From: Lepidodermella squamata
Lineage: Eukaryota; Gastrotricha
Length of the DNA: 64,000 nucleotides
Direction: 5' to 3'
Assembly (NCBI GenBank): GCA_047495785.1
Contig: JBLDXI010000009.1
Span: 2,418,001 to 2,482,000, forward strand
Position numbers and translations under genes: made by a program. The notes under the pieces are model-generated. The model ran no database searches and was not told where the DNA came from. It saw nothing but the letters and a program-made list of their open reading frames with translations. Positions 33,601 through 42,118 of the stretch are shown here, piece by piece. Numbering within the stretch: position 1 is the stretch's first letter; each line of letters opens with the position of its first letter.

Positions 33601-36600
33601 TATCGGAGAAAAATGTTCAAAATTTCAAAATTTTTGAAATCAATTTTTGAAATTAAAATTTTGTAAATTTCAAAATTTATATTTGATTTCAAAATTGTTA
33701 AATGTTTGTTTCCTTTTTAGGCTCTGTTAGCCGGCTGTCGATGTGTCGAGCTCGACTGCTGGGACGGCGATGAAGGCTACCCAGTCATCTACCACGGCCG
33801 AACTTTGACCTCGAAAATCATGTTCCGAGAAGTCGTCGAAGCCATCAACCGCTCGGCCTTTGTCACCTCGCCCTACCCAGTCATTGTCTCTCTCGAAAAC
33901 CACTGCTCGCTATCACAACAGAAGAAAATGGCTCAGATTTTCAAGGCAGTTTTCGGCGATAAACTAGTCATGAATCTGCTGTTCGAGTCAGATTTGGACG
34001 ACGATCCTTACCTACCATCGCCAAACCAGTTGAAGTATCGGATTCTGATCAAAAACATCAAATGCAACGCCATTCCGAACCAAACCGGCTCAACCGCCCA
34101 CATTGCGTCGTACTCTTCGATTTCCAACCTCGGCCGCGACTACGACAGTTCAAACGACGACCCTGAGCTAATGCTGACAGAATACGCGGACGACGAGCAG
34201 TATTCAGACGACGAATTTTACGAGGGCACAAGCGGCGGGTTCGAGGACGAGGAAGATGACGATAATTCGTTGAAGCCGCCGAGTTTCCTCGAGGCAGCGT
34301 TCGGCCGCGGGGGTAGTATGAAAGCGTCGAGTTTGCAACGGCTGAATCAGCGAAATTCTGAAATTCGAGAATTGCAGGCTCAATCGAAGCGGCGCCGTTC
34401 GTTGGCGCCTCAAATTTTCGCCGGCGGTGGGCCTAGAATCGGGCGCCGGTCTACGGGTAACAAAACCCTGGACACGTGCCCGTCGAATTTTCTCGATGAA
34501 ATGGACATGTATGTCGAGTCGGAGATCAACGAGTTGAAGGTTGAGAAGAAAATCCGGGGCCGGCGGCAGGTGGCTCGCGAGTTGTCTGATATTGTAATCT
34601 ACACCGCCGCGACTAATTACAAGGGCCTGCCTAATGAGCTGCGAAATCCGTCCATGTTCGCGAGGCAGAGCGCGTTCGGGCAGAAGGAGGTGTCGCAAAC
34701 TGGGGCGAGTCACCACTACGCCGCGTCGTCTCGCCACCAGAAAGCTCGCGCGTCCATTTCGTCGCAAATGGCCTTCGCCGCGCATCTAGCCGCTCGGGCT
34801 ACAGTCATCCCCCTCGCCCGGCTGCGAAATATCACCCCATTGCCCAAGGCCCACATGTCGACTCATTACATCTACTCAGTCGGCGAGGCGAATACTAAGG
34901 CGGTTACGAGGCGAAACCCACTGGCGATGTTGGAATTTACGGAGAAGAACGTGTATCGCGTTTACCCGGCCGGCATTCGCATCGACTCGTCGAATTTCAA
35001 CCCGGTCAATTTCTGGGCGTTCGGCGTCCAAATGTGTGCGATGAATATACAAACGCCGGATGTTGGCCAGCAGTTGAATGCGGCCATGTTCAGCCAGACT
35101 GGCTATGTTGGCTACATTTTGAAGCCGTCTATCATGTGGGACAAGTCGCATCCGTTGTACGGTAAAATCAATCCGTGGGACAACAACTTCCCGTACGGCA
35201 TTCCGTCGGTTCACTTGACTATCCATCTTATCAGTGGACAGTGGCTACTCGATCTTCAGGCCACGGCTGGCAGTCCAAATGTTGAAGTCGAGGTAAAGAA
35301 TTCAATTCAATTCTAAAAAAACGAAATTAATATTTTAAGTATAATTGAATTTTTAAGGGAGACGTTTCCGAAATTCGATTAAAAAATCCACCTTGAAATT
35401 ATTTATTTATGATTTTTGCTTGTTGATGCTGATTTTTCGAAAAAATTGAATTAAGGAAATCTTACGCTCTCGTTGAAAAAAAATCGGAAAAAATATGGGC
35501 CGAGCATTTTTCCGAAATTGACTTATCATAATTTTAATGGAAATTACGCTGTTTCGTAGTTTGAGGTTGAAGTTTGATGTCCCAAAATATTTCGGGGAGC
35601 ACTCCATGCTTACAGGTAAGTTGAAAAAATCGGAAATCGGCGTTGACCTGCGGTTTTGAGAATTTTGAGAAAATTTTTAATAAAATTCAATTCAAACAGG
35701 TGTGTCCCAACATATGGCAAATATTATTTTTACGAGCCAGGTTTCTGCAAGGTAACATTTATCTAAGCGGGGGATTCCTTGGTTTTCGAGGGTGTCAATA
35801 ATTTTGGTGAGCCGATTGATGACTCATCGGTCTGACTGAGGAATCATCAATTTTAATGTAATTACGCTCATACGTAATTCGAGGTAGAAGTTTGACATCC
35901 CAAAATATTTTGGCTATTACCATGCTCTACCATGTCAGTTGAAAAAATCGGAATTTACCTGGGGTTTCGAGATTTTCATGTAGAATCGGTTTGATACTTT
36001 TCGAGATGATTGGTAAATTTTAATTGCACTTTTAAATTGCATGTCACAAAATGTGGCAAATATCAATTTTTCCAGGATTTTTTGGTTTTCTAGGGTTTCA
36101 ATACTTATAGTGATCGAATTAATGACTCATCAGTCGATTTCGGTAGGAATGACCCAATGGTACCATTTTTCTCTATTCCAGAAAAATTCGTCCTCCTTTT
36201 GCCTTTGATTTTTCTAATTTTCAATTTTTTATGCAAAATTATGAAATAATTCAGGAGTCATAATTATGATATCGCTTTTCCATCAAATCCTACGACTAAA
36301 AATTGAAATAATTCACATTTTTATCGCAGGTTATTGGGTTGAAAGCTGACTGTAAAAAGCTGCGATCTCGCACCATCACGAAGAACGCGATGAACCCATA
36401 CTGGAAAGAGATTTTCACATTTCAAATCCAGTTCCCGGACCTAGCCTTCATCCGATTCGGTGTCTACGACGGTCTCGCAAACAACAGCCTCATCGCCCAG
36501 CGAATAATCCCGTTGAAGCAACTGAAACAAGGCTACCGCCACGTGCCGTTGTACAACCCATCAGACCGGCCGCTTGAAATGGCGTCTCTCTTCATTTTCT

Positions 36601-39600
36601 CACGGGTTGAAGACATTGACGAGTATCTGAACCAGGTAAAACACGGCGGTAACAGCTCGCTGAGCGGCTCGTCGGCCTACAGCGACCTGGCAGCAATGGC
36701 GAACCGCCGCGCCGCGTCGATGAGCGCCCAAAATCAAGGCGGCACTGGGGTTACAATCAAAACGTCCGATATCGGGTCAAGTTACGGCACCGGGACATCA
36801 GGCAGCCAGCAGAGTTCGTCGGGCGGTGCGGTGCCTAACAGCCAGTTACCGGCGCCGAGACGCCGCCAGTGCTATATCACAATCTACGGGCTGATTTCCG
36901 CGAATTCATCCACCGTCATCAAAATTTCGCAGTCGAGCACGGCGTGTGAGGTCATTTCTCTGGCGTTGTCGAAGCTGGTTGCCATGGACGCTAATCCTAA
37001 CGACTACATCCTGATTGAAGAGCTGCATCGCGGCTGGGATTACAAGGTGAAAGACGCTGATATATCGCGACGGACCATCCAACCGCACGAGTACATCCTC
37101 GAATGCCAGCAGAAGTGGCAGGGGCATGGCAAGTTTATAATTCAGAGGAAAGACGGGAAGCAGGAGCAGTTGGTCGCCGCGGCCGCTGCTTCGTTCCACG
37201 CCGAGTCTGGGACGCCGTATTTGACGATCCCGCGGCCGTTGGAGCTGTCGCCAACCGGCTGGTCGACGTCTGGCTTTTCGAGCCACCTCAGCCTAGGCGA
37301 GATGCGTAGCGCCGGGCATCACGGCTCGATTAGCGACCAGTTTTTCCACGTGTGTGTTCACAACGCGTGCTACGAGCACCCGATTGTTACGTTCAAGGCG
37401 CCGATTACGGCTACGGCGCAGGATATTGTTGTGCAGACGATGCGGCGCGCGCGGTTGCACGAAGATCCGCAGATGTATGTGCTGGTCGAGGAAATTGAAG
37501 TGCCGTATCAGCATGTTGTCAACAATTTGTACGTTCTTGGCTCGTGTACAAAGCTCGAACAACGCGTGCTGACTAACGAGGAAAATGTCTACCTCGTTCA
37601 AAGTGAGTGAAAATAAAATATTAAGCGTGCGCAATTTATATAAATTAAAAATTAAAAATTATTAAAAATTATTAAATTATTAAATTATTAAAATTATTAA
37701 AATTATTAAAAATTTGAAAAATTACACAAAGTTTCACAACCATTTTTGAAAGAGCACTATTTTCTTTACGGGTTGTACGACTTTTCAGCAGTGACATTTC
37801 AGCAAATGAGGGTCAAATGAGCAGTGACTTTTCATCAGTGACAAATGAGCAGTGACATTTGAGCTGCGACATTTGCGCAGTGACAAATCATCAGTGACAA
37901 GTCAGCAGGGATTTTTGTTAATTTTTCCAATATTTTTTCAAATTTATTATTTTTATCTCAACGACATTTGCGCAGTGACATTTCAGCGGAGACATTTCAT
38001 CAGGAGAATTTTAGCCACACTAAGCAGGGGGACTATGCGCTACATTGAAGTTGAGCTCAAAAAGTGCAAGGTCAATGCCCAAGATTAATAAATAAAAATT
38101 GATGAAATGTCACTTGCTCATTTGTCACTGATATTTTGTCGCTGCTGAAATGTCACTGCTCACTTGTCTACATGAATCAGTTAAATTAATAAAAAAAAAT
38201 TGATTTTTATGGATTTTTTACTGACAAGGTGTCACTGATGAAAAGTCACTGCTGATTTGACCCTCATTTGCTGAAGTGTCACTGCTGAAAAGTCTGACCA
38301 CGTCTTTACGATATTTGCGAATCTGGCTTTGTTCTGCTTTTATTGATAGTGATACTTCTTATGACCCAGGCATTTTTATTTCAGCTACCTTTTATCCTCA
38401 GGATTTAAGAATATTTTTCAATGTTGGCCTCTAAGGCTTCTGATATCGGTAAAACCACTGATTTATGAAATCGATATTTGGAATCGTTATCGTAACAGGC
38501 TGAATTAATGCTCGTAACCTGGCCGCAAAATGCTCTCGAGAGAAAGATCGATCAGCTGGGGTAGTGAGAAGGTTGAGATCCTGAGGACGGCAGAAGTTCG
38601 AAAAATGTTTCGGGTGCCAAATGCAAACCCTAGATCAGTGTGGTCCACGGGCGTAAACTGGCGAGACACAAACCGGAGTCAAAACTGGGCGAAAGACTCA
38701 AAACCAATAAAAAGCTAAAAAACCAGTGAATATTACGTCTAAATATCACTCCAATTCCCATTCTAGCGCGAAAATTGCTCCCTATATATTCACCTGTCGC
38801 TGCAACTTTTCGCGAGGTTCGACTGGTTTTTAACAAAATTCGTCATTTTTGCGCTACTGTAACTAGAATATTGCACATGCGAGCGAAGCGAGCTTTAGCT
38901 GACGATATTTTTTCGACTTTTTGGACCAGCGATATATTAGGACGAGGGTAAAAAAGCAATCCGGAGTCAAAGACAGTCAGTTTTGGAGTCACTTTCAGAC
39001 CCGGAGTCATTTTTAAGTGATCTTCTGACTCGTTTCGGAGTCAAAAATTATTTAGTATCGGAGTCAGCCATGAGTCAAAAAAATGCTCAAAAGAGTCCAA
39101 ATGACTCCGGAGTCAGCCCGTGGACCACACTGCCCTAGATCCGGCTCTAAATTTGTGAATCCAGCACTAGCCCTAGTAATAATATCCAATTGGGAATGAA
39201 TTGGAAAAAATTGCCGAGAAATAATTGGAAAATGCATTGGGTCATTCTTTCTGAAATTGACCGATGAATCATCAGCTTGCTCACCCACATTTTAAAACCC
39301 AGATTTTTTGAAGCCGTCGGCTTCGGCGTTTGTTCTCTCAACTAGAAGAGCCTTTTATCGGCTTGTAAATAACGAAATCTTGGTAGGACAAATTTAGCAA
39401 ATGGTTGGCACATTGCCATTTGGATTGTTTGCTGCACAGAGTTCGCAGGTTGTCCAGTCGTTAATGGAAATGTTGTAATGCTTTCGTTTAAGGCCCGCTT
39501 TCTTTTCAAATGGCTGTCTTGTCTTTTTAAACCACATTCCGATGTCGAAAGCTAAAGTTCGAGGCATTTTACGACCCTATTCGAGTTAGTAACAGTGAGG

Positions 39601-40857
39601 AAGAGAATGTATGAGAACTAAACACCGACTGCGAGAGCAACAAAAGCTTCGGGGTACGAAGGCACCCCTTCCGGTAGCTTCCAATCGGAACTTGGGTGGA
39701 GAAAAGCCATTTTGCGTACGTAGTATCGTTCGGTCCAAAATCAACCACGTTGCGCGCATATTTTTGCTCTTTGGGTTATTTGGCGAAAGGAGCACGATAC
39801 TTCTGATTGGCAGATTCAAAACCGTGATAGCAAAAGCAAAAGAATTTTCAGTTGCACGATATTTGCATTTTGAGCTATAGACAGTCAGTTTACTTCAGCC
39901 TGTAGAGCCGATATCGATGCCAAGTATCGATTTTACTTATCTTGAACTTGGAAAGAAATTCAAAACTTTAAATAACATTTGAAATTGGAATTTGTGGGGA
40001 TCGAAATTAAACTTCGAAACTGGCATTCGATTTGTTAATAAATGTATTGTTTTTCAGGCCAATGGACTCTAAAATCCCGGTTCCTTCTCATGAAGCGCCC
40101 AGTTGCTTCCCGAGTTGCTCCGCCAGAAAGCCGCCGATCAGAAGGCGCCGTGAGGCATTCATCCGGAACTTCGCGCCACGGCCGGCCCAGGAAAGGGCGC
40201 CAGGGCGGCACGAAATCATTGGGCGATGCCGTCCGCAACCGAGTCCGAAGCGTTTTCCGATTTTTGGACGACGACCGTGGTGCTCGATCTCACAGCGTAC
40301 CCGAGCGCCGTAGCAGACGCTCAAAGTGAGTATTCCACCTTAATTTTAAGCTTTTTTCTATGATTTTTCTCATCAGGGCAAGCGATAGTGGGAAGGGCTC
40401 GATGCCGAAGAATAACCGATCGCTATCGCCATCTCCGAGTCACTACTCACAGCGAAGCCGGCCGTCCCAGTCGTCGTGCAAGTCGGCCGTCAATCTCGAG
40501 ATTCGCCGCGGCTCTTCGCGGCGCGGGCTATCCGCGCAACTGGCGCCGCACGCCGGCCGCACCTCGGCCTTCGCGCGCGACATTCAAGAAATGATGCGGA
40601 AGCAGGCGGCTGCGGGCGGGCGGCGGGGCGCGCGGCCCGAGTGTTTCGACGACGATGCGGACGATGACGAGGAGGGAGCGGCGAACAACAGCGGCTTGGC
40701 TAAGGAGGAAGAGGACTCTTTCATCAGCCACCCGCCGACTACGGCCGGAACGAGCGCGCGGTCAAGTGCTGCGCTCACGCACAGTGCGCGCTCGTCCGCC
40801 GTCACGCAGACTAATTCGTGGAAAAGCACGTCATCAGGCGCGTCTATGCGCAAGTGA
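18630..40857 (+). CDS. PLCE1: Phospholipase C epsilon with FERM-like and RasGEF domains (paralogue 1)
   Basis: Exons: 18630-19671, 20312-21505, 22311-23334, 23807-24036, 24131-25382, 27166-27904, 29843-30344, 30390-30995, 33721-35292, 36330-37602, 40058-40325, 40377-40857; all in phase. The enzyme should cleave PIP2 to IP3 and DAG and activate Rap/Ras GTPases. Order: disordered Ser/Arg-rich region; FERM-like F2-F3 module (22.9-24.5 kb: DEAAQLAAIH, LKVLYVKICKSLPCY, ISLLNYETK); RasGEF (24.6-25.4 kb: LIHFPEEVALRL, CWNYGNFNSVVEICAGL); PH-like/EF region; PLC X with SHNTYLTGHQLKG, VELDCWDGDEG, YHGRTLTSK, ENHC, so the catalytic His, Asn, Glu and Asp are all present; an acidic X-Y linker; Y (RIDSSNFNP); C2; RA1 (36.86-37.1 kb) and RA2 (37.34-37.6 kb); basic Ser-rich tail. 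The preceding block splices into it in phase; if separate, the first ATG is at 18,787. AATAAA lies at 40,947. Confidence 0.88.
21606..22035. repeat. Palindromic MITE-like repeat in a PLC-epsilon intron
   Basis: Within intron 21,506-22,310 the sequence around 21,606-21,800 reappears in reverse complement at about 21,900-22,035. For example, 'ccacagaaatt' at 21,778 opposes 'aatttctgtgg' at 21,930, 'tgttcgccaagtt' faces 'aactgggcgaactgg', and 'attgaaaatttt' arms lie on both sides. This is an imperfect long palindrome of about 430 bp, like a decayed MITE. Its ends are not exactly defined. Confidence 0.45.
22105..22240. repeat. Dispersed repeat, second copy (first at about 13,915-14,045)
   Basis: The phrases aaactgct(c/t)ac(a/g)aactat, gggtcctaattat and actagttc(a/g)tagctcatt occur in the same order and spacing here and at about 13,918-14,042, in two different introns. 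This is a dispersed element, possibly SINE-related since a tRNA-like A-box (minus strand, about 22,085-22,103) and a tRNA-like sequence lie beside the copies. Confidence 0.55.
25800..26430 (-). pseudogene. MULE-like transposase remnant with possible FLYWCH finger
   Basis: In the intron 25,383-27,165, the minus strand reads, from about 26,010 downward, AILQWLQYVHNQWF then PPAKWSVWGEDVRTNNGVEG. W-x-V...R-T-N-N-x-x-E-G is a hallmark of MULE transposase C-termini. Upstream on the same strand (26,422-26,222) lies NRGKPKAELPKLVLVRNS followed by Cys-rich text (CIYNCGYQVCCNTTSKGC), reminiscent of a FLYWCH zinc finger. Frames are broken between these blocks, so it is a dead copy. Open minus-strand stretches at 26,471-26,894 may be further parts; I do not recognise them. 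Confidence 0.5.
28140..29290 (-). pseudogene. Tigger/pogo-family (Tc1-mariner superfamily) transposase pseudogene
   Basis: The minus strand of intron 27,905-29,842 holds in order: an N-terminal stretch WTMVEIAAALGGNGG (about 29,150); RFYNLEETG (about 28,715), matching the pogo YNxDETG catalytic block but with Glu in place of Asp; CGNAAGDYLPPLILFKGE (about 28,560); ILFYDG (28,370), the second DDE strand; then LIPVLPPHTLHGLQPLD (28,300), the usual PPHxxHxLQPLD block. Several frames are needed to read it, so it is inactive. It lies antisense to the host PLC-epsilon gene. Confidence 0.75.
30996..33720. other. Large intron splitting the PLC X domain; holds a possible nested minus-strand gene
   Basis: The 2.7-kb intron falls between MYTQ and ALLAGCR of the X domain. 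Minus-strand open stretches occur in series at 33,487-33,293 (starts with a signal-like hydrophobic segment LITLAISIIWLTSC), 33,242-33,033, 32,972-32,238 and 32,156-31,866. The remaining parts are AT-rich filler. Confidence 0.45.
31866..33487 (-). other. Possible nested intronic gene or decayed element, product unrecognised
   Basis: The longest stretch (32,972-32,238) encodes an acidic/basic protein with RLADLRKFIAANLPGET and a hydrophobic segment RFFPLLFLYLFSMFGG. An acceptor-like tttgacag lies just before its GCCGATGACG start region (about 32,967), and a donor-like aag/gtgaca occurs near 32,152, so it could be spliced. The last stretch (32,156-31,866) is Asp/Ser/Glu-rich at its end. I do not recognise any domain. 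The segment is richer in CG words than the rest of the intron. It could be a gene on the opposite strand or remains of a transposon. Confidence 0.25.
35500..36160. repeat. Tandem duplication (two units of about 340 bp) inside a PLC-epsilon intron
   Basis: In intron 35,293-36,329 a unit beginning near 35,525 (attttaatg..aattacgct..gaggttgaagtttgatgtccc) is followed at about 35,855 by a diverged second copy (attttaatgtaattacgctc..gaggtagaagtttgacatccc). Later phrases also pair in order: gttgaaaaaatcgga, tggcaaatat, ggttttc(g/t)agggt.tcaata and gatgactcatc. The copies differ at many bases, so the duplication is old. Confidence 0.6.
37630..37720. repeat. AT-rich simple repeat (ATTAAA/TTATTAAA type)
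   Basis: About 90 bases made of variants of aaattattaa. A similar tract of aaattaaaaat words lies at about 18,028-18,120 in another intron of the same gene. Confidence 0.7.
37780..38293. repeat. Palindromic MITE-like element built from a short CAGTGACA motif
   Basis: Arms at 37,780-37,843 and 38,230-38,293 (64 bases each) are reverse complements with about two mismatches. Inside, a motif of the type (AT)CAGTGACA(AT)TT recurs many times in one orientation in the left half and as TGTCACTG in the right half. Such structure fits a foldback/MITE element. No certain target-site duplication was identified. Confidence 0.75.
38636..39132. mobile_element. hAT-type MITE, 497 bp, with 17-bp TIRs and an 8-bp target-site duplication
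   Basis: The element starts cagtgtggtccacgggc and ends gcccgtggaccacactg, a perfect 17-bp terminal inverted repeat beginning with the CAG typical of hAT transposons. It is flanked on both sides by ccctagat (38,628-38,635 and 39,133-39,140), the 8-bp duplication expected for hAT. The interior has many ggagtca words and no transposase, so it is non-autonomous. The sister duplicated segment has an uninterrupted site (ccctaaat at about 48,477). Confidence 0.9.
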
Positions 40858-42118
40858 TCTCTTTTATCTGTCTCATTTTTTCTAATTTATACAACGAATT
40901 ATTTTGCAAAATATTTTCGCACTAAGAAAGTGATTCATGTTGTAGCAATAAAAAAATATTTTTATGAAAAATATATTCTCGTCGTTAAGGCGGATTTTTT
41001 TAAATTTTTTGTCATGTTGGAAAATGGGTGACTTTGGCTTATCAGAAGTCGAAGGTGGTAAGGTGCAAAGGACCTGTGAAAAAGACAATCTGGAAATGGC
41101 ATTGTATTTAGATTGCGGCTCTATTGAAATTCGACGAAATTCCGCCAGAAAACGACATTTTACGAGTGTTGTCATAACTTGAATGTCTGGAAATGAGACG
41201 CATAGGTTCGCAGTTCCCCATTGCCGGTAACGCTCGGTTCAGCACTTAACCAGATGAAAGCCGCTCTGTGAATAAATACCTAGGTTAGGCCTAACACATA
41301 ACACTACCTAACACTACCTTAGATATACCGTAATTAATTAGCATTAATTAAAACGCTTATAACTCAGAGGCCGGAAATCACTATAGATCGTTAGAAAGAA
41401 TCGAAAGACAAATTGCTTGACTTTCGGCGAAGTTGACTTGTATCGTCGGTTGGAGTCGAACTCAGGTCGCCTTGCCAAAGAGGGAGACACGCTACCAGCT
41501 GCTATACCAGCTGCTACCAGCTACCGCTCTTACACCGTAGTGATTTTATTATAGCAGTTGGAAAGAGGTCACCCTTGGTCACCCTCAGAGGTTGTCCCCA
41601 GCATTGGATGATTTTTGACATTCCTTATTTATTTCCATTTTTTTATTTTGAAAATGGTTTTTTATGCAGGTTCAATCAGTTTTCTTCTGTGATGCATGGC
41701 ATGATGATCAATTTAAACCATTAGGAACCTGAACTGCGTGAGAAAGGTGAGCATACCTACCTGGGTGTTTTTCCGGCGGTGAATTTGAATATTGTCGTGA
41801 AATTTTACACTGGGCACGTGTGAGTGTCTTTAACAGCATCGTCAAATCCGCTAGCAGTAAAATTTTTTTAATTGAATGTTGGTGAGTGAAGGTGTCTGGT
41901 GCCTAAAAGCAGGATATGCTTTGCGGAAGAGGGTTTCAAAGTTTCCGTTTTTAGAGATAATCTGCTATTTTAACCACAATAGTTTTAAACCTTTAACCGG
42001 GTGAGGTAGGTGTGCGTGCATACCTACGTGCTTTTTATATCGTTGAATTGAAACATTTGAGTGAATCCCACCTGACATTTCAAACAAATTTCAAGTTTTT
42101 GATAGGCAACTTGAAATT
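40858..42118. promoter_or_regulatory. Spacer between PLC-epsilon 1 and the first GABA-B-like gene
   Basis: It holds the poly(A) signal at 40,947-40,952 and a tRNA-like fragment (41,445-41,515, minus; B-box GAGTTCGACTCC with a repeated A-box-like TAGCAGCTGGTA) with no good cloverleaf. At about 41,695-42,080 lies the promoter-proximal repeat that is better preserved, as two copies, before the second receptor gene. Confidence 0.5.
40947..40952 (+). promoter_or_regulatory. AATAAA polyadenylation signal of PLC-epsilon 1
   Basis: AATAAA lies 90 bases after the stop codon at 40,857. Confidence 0.55.

Larger units (their letters stand above)
37603..40057. other. 2.5-kb intron between RA2 and the C-terminal tail exons of PLC-epsilon 1
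   Basis: It contains an ATTA-type low-complexity tract (37,630-37,720), the palindromic CAGTGACA element (37,780-38,293) and a hAT-type MITE (38,636-39,132). From about 38,325 onward it matches the sister segment beginning near 48,190, so the intron's 3' part belongs to the segmental duplication. Confidence 0.7.

Noticed and set aside
37780-38293. CRISPR-like array because of regularly recurring CAGTGACA
   Set aside because: Spacing is irregular, repeats are short, orientation flips at the centre and the context is a metazoan intron.
40035-40329. Several overlapping Arg-rich frames around 40.0-40.9 kb on both strands as separate small genes
   Set aside because: They are explained by the GC-rich, low-complexity C-terminal exons of PLC-epsilon 1, whose phases join correctly to the RA2 exon.
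41445-41515. Candidate tRNA gene (minus strand) with a good B-box
   Set aside because: The A-box-like words are repeated several times, and no anticodon stem or acceptor stem can be formed; kept only as a tRNA-like fragment in the spacer note.
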